Below, piece by piece: positions 1 to 6,370 of a DNA stretch of 7,678 nt. The notes under the pieces are model-generated. The model had not been told where the DNA came from, ran no database searches, and was given only the letters and a program-made list of their open reading frames with translations. The translations under genes and the position numbers were made by a program. The stretch comes from Bacillota bacterium (GTDB taxonomy: Bacteria; Bacillota_I; Bacilli_A; Erysipelotrichales; Erysipelotrichaceae), in NCBI GenBank assembly GCA_023388035.1, contig JAEWGY010000089.1:1-7678 (forward strand), given 5' to 3'. Position 1 is the stretch's first letter. Each line of letters starts with the position of its first letter.

Positions 1-516
1 CAAGGAAAAGCGATGGTTTTCGGTACCGATTTATGTAAGCTTAAACATCGTAAGGTTCCTTTATATCGTCGTAATATTGGTGTTGTTTTCCAGGAATATC
101 GCTTATTGCCTAAGAAGACTGTTTATGAAAATGTTGCTTACGCCTTAGAGGTGATAGATTCTAAACCTTTAGAGATTAAAAAACGTGTTCGTGAGGTCTT
201 AAAATTAGTAGGTTTATTAGAAAAGCAGAATATGTTTCCAAATGAATTATCCGGTGGCCAGCAACAAAGAGTAGCTATTGCTAGAGCGATAGCTAATAAA
301 CCTAAAATTTTAATTGCCGATGAACCTACGGGGAATTTGGATGCTAGTATGTCAGATGGTATTATAAAATTATTTGAAAAAATTAATAAAGAAGAAAATA
401 CTACTGTATTAATTGTTACTCATGATTTAATAATTGTTAAAAACCACCCTAAACGTACTATTAAAATTGAAGCTGGTCATATTGTTTATGATAAAGGAGA
501 AAATAAGTATGTTTAG
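1..516 (+). CDS. ftsE: Cell-division ABC transporter ATP-binding protein FtsE (5'-truncated by window edge)
   Basis: Cytoplasmic ATPase of the FtsEX complex, which couples ATP hydrolysis to activation of cell-wall hydrolases outside the membrane. The frame is open from base 1 and 171 codons are visible; the Walker A motif lies upstream of the window. Visible in order (numbered from the first codon): Q-loop Gln31 in VVFQEYRLLP, ABC signature LSGGQQQR (83-90), Walker B ILIADE (103-108) followed by PTGNLD, and the switch His141 in VTHD. The stretch RRNIGVVFQ..RLLP.KTVYENVAYALEV is typical of FtsE rather than of a generic LolD-type ABC protein, and ftsX follows directly. The TAG stop at 514-516 overlaps the ftsX start by 8 bases, implying translational coupling. 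The internal ATG at 13 is not the real start. Confidence 0.95.
   Translation, partial: QGKAMVFGTDLCKLKHRKVPLYRRNIGVVFQEYRLLPKKTVYENVAYALEVIDSKPLEIKKRVREVLKLVGLLEKQNMFPNELSGGQQQRVAIARAIANKPKILIADEPTGNLDASMSDGIIKLFEKINKEENTTVLIVTHDLIIVKNHPKRTIKIEAGHIVYDKGENKYV
493..499 (+). promoter_or_regulatory. Ribosome binding site of ftsX
   Basis: AAAGGAG lies 9 bases before the ATG at 509, inside the end of ftsE. It fixes the ftsX start at 509 rather than the in-frame ATG at 434, which would overlap ftsE by 83 bases and add 25 non-FtsX residues. Confidence 0.8.
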
Positions 517-1405
517 AAGGTTTAAAAAACATATTATCGAAGGCTTTATTGGTGTTGGTAGACATTTTGCAATGAGCTTTTCAACATCTATTGCAGTTAT
601 GGTTACTTTAATATTGATTTCAATCTTTCTTATTGTAACTACTAATTTACAGAATATTACTAAAGATATCGAAGGTTCAATTAAAATCGTAGCCTTAGTT
701 GATAAAAATAAAGAGAATCTTATTTCTAATATCCAAACTGAAATTACTAAGCTAGAACATGTTATAAATGTTGAGCATCGTACTAAGGATCAGGAGTATC
801 AATATTATATAAAGACTTTTGCTGAAGGCAATGAAGATTTATTTAAAGCCTATGCTAGTCAAAATCCTTTTCATGAAGCTTTCATTATTGAAATTAATGA
901 TGCTAATAAGCTTGAGGAAATAACTAATCAAGTTGTTGCTATCGATGGTATCTATGAAGCTAGCTACGGTGGTTTAGCTTCAATCATGCTAGTTGATGTT
1001 TTATCTAGTATCCGCTTTGGTGGTATCATCTTAGTCTGTGCATTATGCTTACTAGCAATTTATCTGGTATATAATACAATTAAAATAACCATTTATGCTC
1101 GTGCTGATGAAATTTGGATCATGCGTAATGTAGGAGCTAAAAATGGATATATAAGAGCACCATTTTTAGTGGAGGGTATTATTATTGGTCTAATGGGAGC
1201 TATAATACCAATTCTTTTAACTACCTTTGGTTATATTTATTTATACTATAAATTAGATGGTAATTTTCTTAGTCCAATCTTTCATCTATTAGAACCACAT
1301 CCTTATATTTTATATATTGATGGTATTTTAATACTGGCAGGAATGATTGTAGGATTTATTGGTTCTTATATTTCAGTATGTAAATTTTTGAGGATTAGAC
1401 GATGA
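509..1405 (+). CDS. ftsX: Cell-division membrane protein FtsX
   Basis: Permease-like partner of FtsE; it does not transport but passes the ATPase signal to an extracellular peptidoglycan hydrolase. 298 aa, the usual length. Four membrane segments can be read at about 25-46, 170-190, 221-246 and 268-291. A large extracytoplasmic loop of about 120 residues lies between TM1 and TM2 and is the expected docking site for the hydrolase coiled coil; a short loop lies between TM3 and TM4. The segment IMRNVGAKNGYIRAPFLVEG (204-223), between TM2 and TM3, matches the conserved FtsX cytoplasmic motif (VGAxxxFIRxPFxxEG). The gene overlaps ftsE upstream and the next gene by ATGA (1402-1405), so all three are probably translated as one coupled unit. 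The direct partner is most likely the M23 protein encoded next. Confidence 0.95.
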   Translation: MFRRFKKHIIEGFIGVGRHFAMSFSTSIAVMVTLILISIFLIVTTNLQNITKDIEGSIKIVALVDKNKENLISNIQTEITKLEHVINVEHRTKDQEYQYYIKTFAEGNEDLFKAYASQNPFHEAFIIEINDANKLEEITNQVVAIDGIYEASYGGLASIMLVDVLSSIRFGGIILVCALCLLAIYLVYNTIKITIYARADEIWIMRNVGAKNGYIRAPFLVEGIIIGLMGAIIPILLTTFGYIYLYYKLDGNFLSPIFHLLEPHPYILYIDGILILAGMIVGFIGSYISVCKFLRIRR

Positions 1406-2799
1406 AAAAGATATTAAAATGTTTACTAATATTTTTATTACTAATAAATTATCGACCAATTCTAGCAGAAGTTGATTTTGAAAATAATGAAGATTATTAT
1501 CGCCGACTATGCTCTTCAAATAATATCAGCTCAGAAAATAAGGATATCTGTAATAATTATTCTGCTTATATCGCTAATAAGCGTAAAGAGTTAAAGGATA
1601 GCTACGATCAAATTCAAAAACAAATTGAAGAAATTGAAAATGATATTACTAAAACCGGTGAGATTATTAAGGGAATTCAAGAGGAAATTAACACAATCCA
1701 ACAGGAATTAAATCTTTTAAATATCGAAATTGGAAAACTTGAAGCAAGTATTAAAACCTTGGAAGAGAATATCCTTAATAATGAAAAAGAGGTTAATAAA
1801 ATTAGTTCTAAGGTTTTAGGAAGAATGCAAGCATTACAAAAGGTAATGCACTTTAATCCCTTTTTAGATTTTATTTTAGGTTCTAAGGATTTAGAAGATC
1901 TGATTATTAGAACTAATGGTATTAATACTGTAATGCGATCAGATAAAGAGGATAATGATCGCTTAAAAAGTTTAATTGAAAAATTAAACAATGATAAATT
2001 AAAATTAGAAAAAGATAAGATTAATCTTGATAAGCAAAAAGAAAGCTTTGAGATTAAACAAGAAGAATTAACATTAAGACGTACTAGCTATGAAAATATC
2101 AGAATTGAATATCAAAGAAAAGAGGCAGAACTACGTGAAGCTGGTAATCAAATCGCAAATGATTTAGAAAATACTAGAAATATCATTAGGGAATTAGGTG
2201 ATAGTCTTGATCACATTACTTCATCAGACGGATGGCTAAGTCCTTTACCAATTTCAGCTTACTTCCGTAGTGCTGGTACTTGGGAATATCCTGATGGTGG
2301 TCTTCATTTAGGAATGGATTTTGCAGCACCAATTGGAACCACTATTGTTGCTCCTGGTAATGGTATCGTTATTCATAGTTATGATGGCTGTGATACCTGG
2401 GGTTATTTAGGTAGTACCTGTGGCTCAGTATGGGGTCTTGGTAATCAAATTAGAATGGTAACACTTATTAATGGTAATCTATATGGTATTGTTATGGGTC
2501 ACATGAAGCAAGGGAGTCCGATTTCTTCACCAACCGTTGTAGAAGCGGGTGACTATGTTGGATTAGTAGGTTCTTCTGGTTCATCAACTGGTCCTCACAT
2601 GCATATGGAAATAATGTATTTAGGAAGTGAAGCAGAATGGCGCAGTGCTGATAATTCAGCAATTAATAACTATGTTGATAGTTGGGACGGGAATTTAGCC
2701 TTTGGTGCAGGCTGGCGAACACTTTCAACAACCTGTGATAACAACGGTTTTACTGCACCATGTCGTATGCGACCTGAATCAATTTATTTAGGAGAATAA
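1402..2799 (+). CDS. Secreted coiled-coil M23 peptidase (EnvC-like, FtsEX-controlled murein hydrolase)
   Basis: 465 aa. An N-terminal signal peptide (basic KK, hydrophobic core, likely cleavage after ILA near residue 22) directs export. Residues about 55-265 form a long Glu/Lys-rich coiled coil, as in EnvC, CwlO and PcsB, the part that docks on FtsX. The C-terminal M23/LytM domain starts near 275. It keeps the metal ligands His302 and Asp306 (HLGMD) and His401 of HMH (399-401), with His399 and His367 in the expected catalytic positions. It should therefore be an active glycyl or peptide-crosslink endopeptidase, unlike E. coli EnvC, whose LytM domain is degenerate and only activates amidases. 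Six cysteines outside the signal peptide fall in three close pairs (two near residues 37-50, two inserted in the M23 domain, two near the C terminus), suggesting disulfides. Position directly after ftsEX supports FtsEX control; the exact cleavage bond cannot be read from sequence. Confidence 0.88.
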   Translation: MKKILKCLLIFLLLINYRPILAEVDFENNEDYYRRLCSSNNISSENKDICNNYSAYIANKRKELKDSYDQIQKQIEEIENDITKTGEIIKGIQEEINTIQQELNLLNIEIGKLEASIKTLEENILNNEKEVNKISSKVLGRMQALQKVMHFNPFLDFILGSKDLEDLIIRTNGINTVMRSDKEDNDRLKSLIEKLNNDKLKLEKDKINLDKQKESFEIKQEELTLRRTSYENIRIEYQRKEAELREAGNQIANDLENTRNIIRELGDSLDHITSSDGWLSPLPISAYFRSAGTWEYPDGGLHLGMDFAAPIGTTIVAPGNGIVIHSYDGCDTWGYLGSTCGSVWGLGNQIRMVTLINGNLYGIVMGHMKQGSPISSPTVVEAGDYVGLVGSSGSSTGPHMHMEIMYLGSEAEWRSADNSAINNYVDSWDGNLAFGAGWRTLSTTCDNNGFTAPCRMRPESIYLGE

Positions 2800-2800
2800 A

Positions 2801-4246
2801 ATGGATCAAAAATATCATTATAGCCTTAAAAAACATGAGTGGGAGGATGATAAGCGAAGGAGAAGAAGAATTCGTTTATTTACTATTTCAACGATCATTC
2901 TTTTGTGTATCAGCTCTATTATTTCTTTTAACTTAGGTAGAAAGAGTGTTACTTCTAATGAAAGTGAACAAATTAGTAAGTTTGAGGATATCCTTAATGT
3001 TATTAATGAATATTGGTATTATTCAACTAATGATGATAAACAGTTTGAAGAATTAGAAGCGAAGGCTTATAAGGCGCTTCTTAAGTTTGAAAACGATCCT
3101 TATTCTGAATACTTTACTAAGGAGGAGGCTAAGGCCTTTAATGATAATATCAATCGCCAAATTAGTGGTATTGGGATTGTTTATGAAAATATTGCTGATA
3201 AGCATTTAATTAAAGAAGTAATTGAAAATAGTCCAGCGATGAAGGCAGGGCTTAAGAGCGGTGATTTAATCGATACAGTTGACGGCCAAAGCGTAAAGGA
3301 ATTAAGTTTTGATAAGATTAAAGAAATGATTACCGGTAAAAAAGGAACAAGTGTCAATATCGGTATTATTAGAGAGGGCAATAAACTTAACTTTGATATT
3401 ATTAGAGATATCATTGATACTACTGTGAAAGGTTATGCCTTAGATGATTATTACTTTATTAAATTTTCTTCCTTTGGTGAGCATTCCTATAATTTAATGT
3501 TAAAGGAATTAGATAAGATGAATACGCTTGGGATTAATAAACTAATTATCGATTTACGCAATAATGGTGGTGGTTATCTTAATGCGATTGTTGATATTGC
3601 AGGATTATTCATAAAGGATGATTCGATTGCGATCAATATTAAATATTCTGATGGAACAATTGAAGAATTAAAAGAAAATGGTAAGTATCATGAGGTTAAA
3701 AAGATTGTTTTATTACAAAATGAAAATACTGCCTCAGCAGCTGAAGCTTTAATTATGGCACTTAAAGATAATCATCCTAATGTAATAACCGTTGGAACAA
3801 CAACCTTTGGTAAAGGTGTTGTACAAAGTCAAATTGATTTACCAGATAAGTCAGTTTTAAAAATTACAACTTCAGAATGGCTTTCACCAAAGTTAAGCTC
3901 GATTGAAAAAAAAGGTATCAGTCCTGATTTGAATAGTGAGTTACATCCGATATTCTATGAAAATATCAATGAGACTCTAAATGATCAAAGTAATTTAAAC
4001 ACTGATGGTAAACATATAATAGTTTTACGTAAGGCCTTAGATTTTTTAGGGACACTTCCTTATCAAGAGTCAATGCGCTATGATGATGAATTAAGATCTT
4101 TAATGCTTAAAGAATTTAATACTGAAGAATTAAATCTGGATTTATTTTTAACTATTTATCAAGCTTGCTTTATTAAAATCAATAATAATCCTAATGAATT
4201 TGATAATCAATTAATGAGCGCAATTAAGGAAATTAAGAAGGATTAA
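2801..4246 (+). CDS. Membrane-anchored S41 C-terminal processing peptidase (CtpB-like) with PDZ domain
   Basis: 481 aa serine protease acting outside the membrane. A basic cytoplasmic N terminus (KRRRRRIR) is followed by one membrane anchor (about 26-46). A helical region leads to a PDZ domain (about 119-193, with SGIGI and ENSPAMKAGLKSGDLI), which in this family gates the active site. The S41 core follows: LIIDLRNNGGGYL, then the catalytic Ser312 in NTASAAEAL, the general base Lys338 in TFGKGVVQ, and Gln342 four residues later, the same Ser/Lys/Gln arrangement as CtpB. A C-terminal tail of about 75 residues (from about 405) is probably the extra helical domain seen in larger CtpA/B proteins. 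One base separates it from the M23 gene; TTAGGAG (2788-2794) is its ribosome site. A ctp gene after ftsEX is also found in Bacillus. Substrates are unknown; the neighbouring hydrolase or its regulator is a reasonable candidate. Confidence 0.92.
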   Translation: MDQKYHYSLKKHEWEDDKRRRRRIRLFTISTIILLCISSIISFNLGRKSVTSNESEQISKFEDILNVINEYWYYSTNDDKQFEELEAKAYKALLKFENDPYSEYFTKEEAKAFNDNINRQISGIGIVYENIADKHLIKEVIENSPAMKAGLKSGDLIDTVDGQSVKELSFDKIKEMITGKKGTSVNIGIIREGNKLNFDIIRDIIDTTVKGYALDDYYFIKFSSFGEHSYNLMLKELDKMNTLGINKLIIDLRNNGGGYLNAIVDIAGLFIKDDSIAINIKYSDGTIEELKENGKYHEVKKIVLLQNENTASAAEALIMALKDNHPNVITVGTTTFGKGVVQSQIDLPDKSVLKITTSEWLSPKLSSIEKKGISPDLNSELHPIFYENINETLNDQSNLNTDGKHIIVLRKALDFLGTLPYQESMRYDDELRSLMLKEFNTEELNLDLFLTIYQACFIKINNNPNEFDNQLMSAIKEIKKD

Positions 4247-4277
4247 AAAATATAAGATACTAAGGTAGTAAATATAT

Positions 4278-4319
4278 AAAATGGCGGTAAAAGCCTTAGG
4301 GCTACACCGCCATTTTTTC
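4278..4319 (+). terminator. Rho-independent terminator of the ftsEX-M23-S41 operon
   Basis: Perfect stem ATGGCGGT (4281-4288) with ACCGCCAT (4306-4313), extended by AAA/TTT, with a second nested stem AGCC (4292-4295)/GGCT (4300-4303) closing a TTAG loop, then a T run. It begins about 32 bases after the S41 stop and marks the end of the housekeeping operon. Confidence 0.93.
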
Positions 4320-4566
4320 ATTTCATGCCTTATTACTATGCCAGTATTTCACTTACTATAAGGGAGTTTAATCCTTATTAGTAATATCGATAATATCTGA
4401 GCCTTTTAGTGAATCTTAAACTTATCTTTTTTGGATGTTATATTATAGGAGTATTATCATGATCTTATCAAGAGAATGTTTTTAAATATCTTTTATCTTT
4501 TAAGGGAACTAATCTTTTTACATATTCTCTTAAATATTTGAAAGGAAATGGTGCTATTACAACTAT
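4320..4566. other. Gene-free spacer between operon terminator and phage remnant
   Basis: No convincing gene. An AGGAG with ATG at 4459 opens only an 8-codon frame. An imperfect inverted repeat, AAGAGAATGT (4470-4479) with ACATATTCTCTT (4520-4531), is visible. From about 4502 one forward frame (including LKYLKGNG) runs into the terminase-like remnant without a stop, so part of this stretch may be badly decayed phage coding DNA. Confidence 0.5.
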
Positions 4567-4650
4567 CATGACACTGGATAAAAGAGATTCGATTTGGAAA
4601 TCAAAATAAAGAGAGTGATAACAGTAGAAGGATTTTATTTGTGTTGCTAT
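4532..4650 (+). pseudogene. Phage terminase large subunit (TerL-like) C-terminal remnant, copy 1
   Basis: Homologous to the copy at 6164-6286; the clearest shared part is 4567-4644. Read with one frameshift near 4585 it gives MTLDKR, then IRFGNQNKESDNSRRILFV, the degenerate counterpart of ALDRTIRCGN...SVYDSRGILFV in copy 2. This resembles the extreme C terminus of TerL proteins from HK97-type Firmicute phages, from memory of the family. The stop TAG at 4648-4650 falls just after FV, where the protein would normally end. A portal-gene start lying downstream in the same order as in such phages supports the call. A +1 base relative to copy 2 near 4585 and about three missing bases near 4619 show decay. 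Too short for certainty. Confidence 0.55.
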
Positions 4651-4656
4651 AGAATT

Positions 4657-4685
4657 TTAGTAATTAATTGGGGAATAAATATAAC
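4657..4685 (+). promoter_or_regulatory. Possible weak upstream promoter for fic1
   Basis: TTAGTA (4657-4662), 17-base spacer, TATAAC (4680-4685). The -10 box lies inside the first 39-base palindrome. The -35 match is poor, so this is only a candidate. Confidence 0.3.
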
Positions 4686-4708
4686 GAAATAATCTAAAAA
4701 TGTTCCCT
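4670..4708. promoter_or_regulatory. 39-base interrupted palindrome, site 1 of 3 (fic1 upstream)
   Basis: GGGGAATAAA at the left and ATGTTCCCT at the right, with an unrelated AT-rich middle. It is exactly the same length as the sites at 4726 and 5737, and begins 56 bases before site 2. Likely an operator for a dimeric or tetrameric regulator. The left arm extended (4667-4683) is also an inverted copy of 5760-5779 beyond the gene. Confidence 0.6.
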
Positions 4709-4716
4709 ACAAGTTA

Positions 4717-4745
4717 TTGAATTTTGGGGAATAAAATGGTATTCT
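4717..4745 (+). promoter_or_regulatory. Predicted promoter of fic1
   Basis: TTGAAT (-35, 4717-4722), 17-base spacer, TATTCT (-10, 4740-4745). The spacer contains the left arm of palindrome site 2 and the -10 box sits at its centre, a layout expected for repression by occlusion. The start of transcription would be near 4752, inside the palindrome. Confidence 0.55.
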
Positions 4746-4768
4746 TTTAAAAGAAATGTTCCCCAAAA
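4722..4768. promoter_or_regulatory. 39-base interrupted palindrome, site 2 of 3 (over the fic1 promoter)
   Basis: TTTTGGGGAA (4722-4731) is perfectly inverted as TTCCCCAAAA (4759-4768). GGGG (4726) to CCCC (4764) spans 39 bases as in sites 1 and 3. The centre at 4745 coincides with the predicted -10 box and the right arm abuts the ribosome site AAGGAG (4767-4772). Best read as the main operator; an RNA hairpin next to the ribosome site is an alternative. Confidence 0.65.
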
Positions 4769-4780
4769 GGAGTGAAAATA

Positions 4781-5719
4781 ATGGCTATAAACTATAATGA
4801 AATACAAGAATTACTCAGAAGTCGTGCTGATCTTAACTCAAGATTAAATTTGATACCCTATGATGGGACGCCTGAAATTAAAAAGCGCGGTGATGGAAAA
4901 TATTTATATGTTAGAAAACGTGTTGCTGGTAAACTAACATCAACATATGTAGGAGTATATACCGAAGAACTTTATAATTTACTACTTCGTAATGCTAGAG
5001 AAATTAGAACGATAAGAAAAGAATTACGCCATATAGAAAAGAAACTTGCATATGCCGGATATTCAGAAAACGAGCTATCAGCAGATGTTCTTAATAATAT
5101 AGCATTTGCTAGAGCAAATATGAAAATTAATATCTACGATCAAGCAGTTTTAGAGGGGGTAGCTACATCTTTTCCACAAACGGAAGAAATTATAGATAAT
5201 GGAAAAGTTACCGGCATGATGGCAACTGATGTACAGAAAATCTTAAATCTAAAACATGCATGGGAGTTTATTTTGGATAAAGATGTAGTAGCGAGCAAAT
5301 CAGACTATTACATGCTTAGCCATATTGCAAGGCTTGTTAATGAAGGATTTTTTGCTGAAGGAGGTCGTATACGTGGAGTCCCAGTTACGATTGGAGGGTC
5401 CTCTTATGTGCCACCATTACCAAATGAAATAGATGTAAAAGACAAAATACGAGAGATTACGGAGGAAAATGATGATGCGATTAATATTGCAATCAAGTTA
5501 TGCTTATATTGTATGAAAACGCAAATATTCCTTGATGGGAATAAGAGAGCATCTGTTATTTTTGCTAACCATTATTTAATATCTCACGGAGGTGGATTTT
5601 TGGTTATTCCTGAAAAAGAAGTTCCGAAATTTAAAAATTTGCTTGTGAAGTATTATGAAGGAGAAGATATAACTATTATTTCTGATTTTATGAAAAATAG
5701 TTGTTGGAGAAAAGTATAG
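4781..5719 (+). CDS. Fic-domain protein with Gln replacing the catalytic His (Fic1)
   Basis: 312 aa from the ATG at 4781, chosen because AAGGAG (4767-4772) sits 8 bases before it; a GTG at 4772 lies inside that site. Residues 35-60 (GKYLYVRKRVAGKLTSTYVG) form a small basic, probably beta-rich segment, followed by a helical, Arg/Lys-rich linker (62-95). Then comes a Fic_N-like helix with LEG (124-126), where the inhibitory Ser of [S/T]xxxE[G/N] is Gln121 and the Glu is kept. The docking flap EGGRIRGVPVTIGGSSYVPP (193-212) is intact. The Fic signature reads QIFLDGNKR (248-256): everything is present except the first residue, His in active AMP-transferases. Family knowledge says this His is the general base, so the protein may be inactive, use other chemistry, or belong to a subfamily where Gln is normal. 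No antitoxin gene is adjacent. Palindromic sites at both ends suggest self-contained regulation. Substrate unknown. Confidence 0.85.
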   Translation: MAINYNEIQELLRSRADLNSRLNLIPYDGTPEIKKRGDGKYLYVRKRVAGKLTSTYVGVYTEELYNLLLRNAREIRTIRKELRHIEKKLAYAGYSENELSADVLNNIAFARANMKINIYDQAVLEGVATSFPQTEEIIDNGKVTGMMATDVQKILNLKHAWEFILDKDVVASKSDYYMLSHIARLVNEGFFAEGGRIRGVPVTIGGSSYVPPLPNEIDVKDKIREITEENDDAINIAIKLCLYCMKTQIFLDGNKRASVIFANHYLISHGGGFLVIPEKEVPKFKNLLVKYYEGEDITIISDFMKNSCWRKV

Positions 5720-5736
5720 TACAAAAAATCACTATT

Positions 5737-5775
5737 GGGGAACTTTATGTATGTTAACCTATAAATTTATTCCCC
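5737..5775. promoter_or_regulatory. 39-base interrupted palindrome, site 3 of 3 (downstream of fic1)
   Basis: GGGGAACTTTAT at the left and AAATTTATTCCCC at the right, exactly 39 bases from GGGG to CCCC. Its reverse complement begins GGGGAATAAAT and ends AAAGTTCCCC, so it is an inverted copy of the upstream sites, 17 bases after the fic1 stop. It could be a distal operator or one end of a cassette. Confidence 0.6.
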
Positions 5776-5783
5776 AAATATAA

Positions 5784-5812
5784 GGGCATCTACTAGTAAT
5801 TAGGTTTTTTTT
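5784..5812 (+). terminator. Decayed terminator after fic1
   Basis: GCATCTACTA and the following TAGG plus eight T residues align with the strong hairpin at 7468-7499 after fic2, but only about five base pairs of stem remain (ATCTA/TAGGT). It lies just before the portal-gene remnant in both units. Function doubtful. Confidence 0.4.
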
Positions 5813-5990
5813 GATAAAAAAATTAGGAGTAATGTAAATGGGAATATTAAGTGGTTTATTTAAAGCAGAGATAAGCCTAGAGATAGAACAAATGGAAGTG
5901 CATATAGTTTCCTTATGGGTGGTTTAGCATCAGGAAGAAGAGTAAATGAACGCTTAGCTCAATTGATCTATTTAAAGTACTTATGTGATC
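5813..5990 (+). repeat. Direct repeat B, copy 1 (portal-gene start plus a short junction block)
   Basis: Matches 7500-7678. From the portal ATG to the window end the two copies differ at about 9 of 153 positions with no length change, and the last 37 bases (5954-5990) are identical. Since copy 2 runs off the window, the repeat may extend further. Confidence 0.93.
5838..5953 (+). pseudogene. HK97-type phage portal protein, N-terminal remnant, copy 1
   Basis: Preceded by TTAGGAG (5823-5829). It reads MGILSGLFKA and then, after loss of one base at about 5867, RDKPRDRTNGSAYSFLMGG and LASGRRVNER. This is the recognisable N terminus of portal proteins in Clostridia/Bacilli HK97-type phages (family normally about 400 aa). 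Homology stops at VNER, where the normal continuation (SAMQMTAVYSCVRIL-like) is replaced by unrelated DNA. Left in the first frame, the sequence gives only a 29-residue peptide, which I do not regard as a gene. Only the very start of the portal gene therefore remains. Confidence 0.75.
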
Positions 5991-6163
5991 TACTATTTTT
6001 AAAGGTAATATTTCATTTAATAAATAGCCATAGATATTAGATAATGATTAAATGATAACTAAAGCTATATTAGATAAAATTCTTCATTACCCATATTTAT
6101 TTAATATCATAGATTCATCATACAGGATAAAAGATAAATTCAATCCTAAAAAACTTAAGAACA
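5954..6163. other. Junction DNA between the two Fic/phage units
   Basis: No clear gene. The first 37 bases recur at the window end. On the minus strand about 5954-6015 reads KIVDHISTLNRSIEL, faintly like the helix repeat of type I restriction specificity subunits; this is weak. On the plus strand a 38-codon frame (6052-6168, MITKAILDKILHYPYLF...) has no good ribosome site and no family I recognise; it could be a fragment of a phage or bacterial gene. Confidence 0.4.
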
Positions 6164-6286
6164 CTTAATGGAAACAAATTGGATAAATTGTTTTGGTTTT
6201 TATACATGGCACTGGATAGAACGATTCGATGTGGAAATCAAAATACAGATAGTGTATAGGACAGTAGAGGGATTTTATTTGTGTAA
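6164..6286 (+). pseudogene. Phage terminase large subunit (TerL-like) C-terminal remnant, copy 2
   Basis: One frame reads LNGNKLDKLFWFLYMALDR, TIRCGNQNTDSV, stop, DSRGILFV, stop. The internal TAG (6257-6259) stands where Tyr of the expected SVYDSRG would be, a single-base nonsense change, and the TAA at 6284-6286 is the natural end of the protein. The shared block with copy 1 is 6205-6284. The ALDRTIRCGN...VYDSRG ending is recalled from TerL proteins of Firmicute HK97-type phages, and the portal remnant downstream fits TerL-portal gene order. Upstream of about 6150 the frame has stops. Confidence 0.6.
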
Positions 6287-6291
6287 TACAC

Positions 6292-6312
6292 ATTTTCCCT
6301 TAAATATTGATT
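6292..6312. repeat. Left inverted repeat of the fic2 unit
   Basis: Its reverse complement (AATCAATATTTAAGGGAAAAT) matches AATCAACAATTAAGGGG plus AAAAT at 7433-7454 with two mismatches and one extra G. It begins 5 bases after the TerL-like stop. It is also a partial direct repeat, 19 bases upstream, of the left arm of the palindrome at 6311. Confidence 0.6.
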
Positions 6313-6335
6313 TATCCCTTAAAATATTGTATATT
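6307..6335 (+). promoter_or_regulatory. Predicted promoter of fic2
   Basis: TTGATT (-35, 6307-6312), 17-base spacer, TATATT (-10, 6330-6335). The -10 box lies at the centre of the perfect palindrome that follows, the same geometry as the fic1 promoter. Transcription would start near 6342, leaving a leader of about 30 bases. Confidence 0.6.
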
Positions 6336-6347
6336 TTAAGGGATAAA
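6311..6347. promoter_or_regulatory. Perfect 17-bp-arm palindrome over the fic2 promoter
   Basis: TTTATCCCTTAAAATAT (6311-6327) is perfectly inverted at 6331-6347 around a TGT spacer. It covers the promoter spacer, the -10 box and the probable start site, and ends just before AAAGGAG (6347-6353). No T run follows on either strand, so it is not an intrinsic terminator. An operator is most likely, possibly bound by the winged helix of Fic2 itself. Confidence 0.75.
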
Positions 6348-6356
6348 AAGGAGTAT

Positions 6357-6363
6357 AAGGGAG
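6357..6363 (+). promoter_or_regulatory. Ribosome binding site of fic2
   Basis: AAGGGAG lies 7 bases before the ATG at 6371, fixing the start. A second AAAGGAG at 6347-6353 is too far upstream for this start. Confidence 0.7.
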
Positions 6364-6370
6364 AAAGTTA

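Noticed and set aside
434..508. Longer FtsX start at 434
   Set aside because: It would overlap ftsE by 83 bases without a ribosome site; 509 has AAAGGAG at the right distance and gives a normal FtsX N terminus.
1677..3414. Minus-strand frames at 1677-1991 and 3181-3414
   Set aside because: Both lie wholly inside well-identified genes (M23 coiled coil, S41 PDZ) and encode nothing recognisable.
4459..4485. Eight-codon frame with AGGAG and ATG
   Set aside because: Too short, and nothing downstream suggests a leader-peptide attenuator; left within the spacer entry.
4772..4780. GTG start for Fic1 at 4772
   Set aside because: The GTG lies inside the AAGGAG ribosome site; the ATG at 4781 is correctly spaced.
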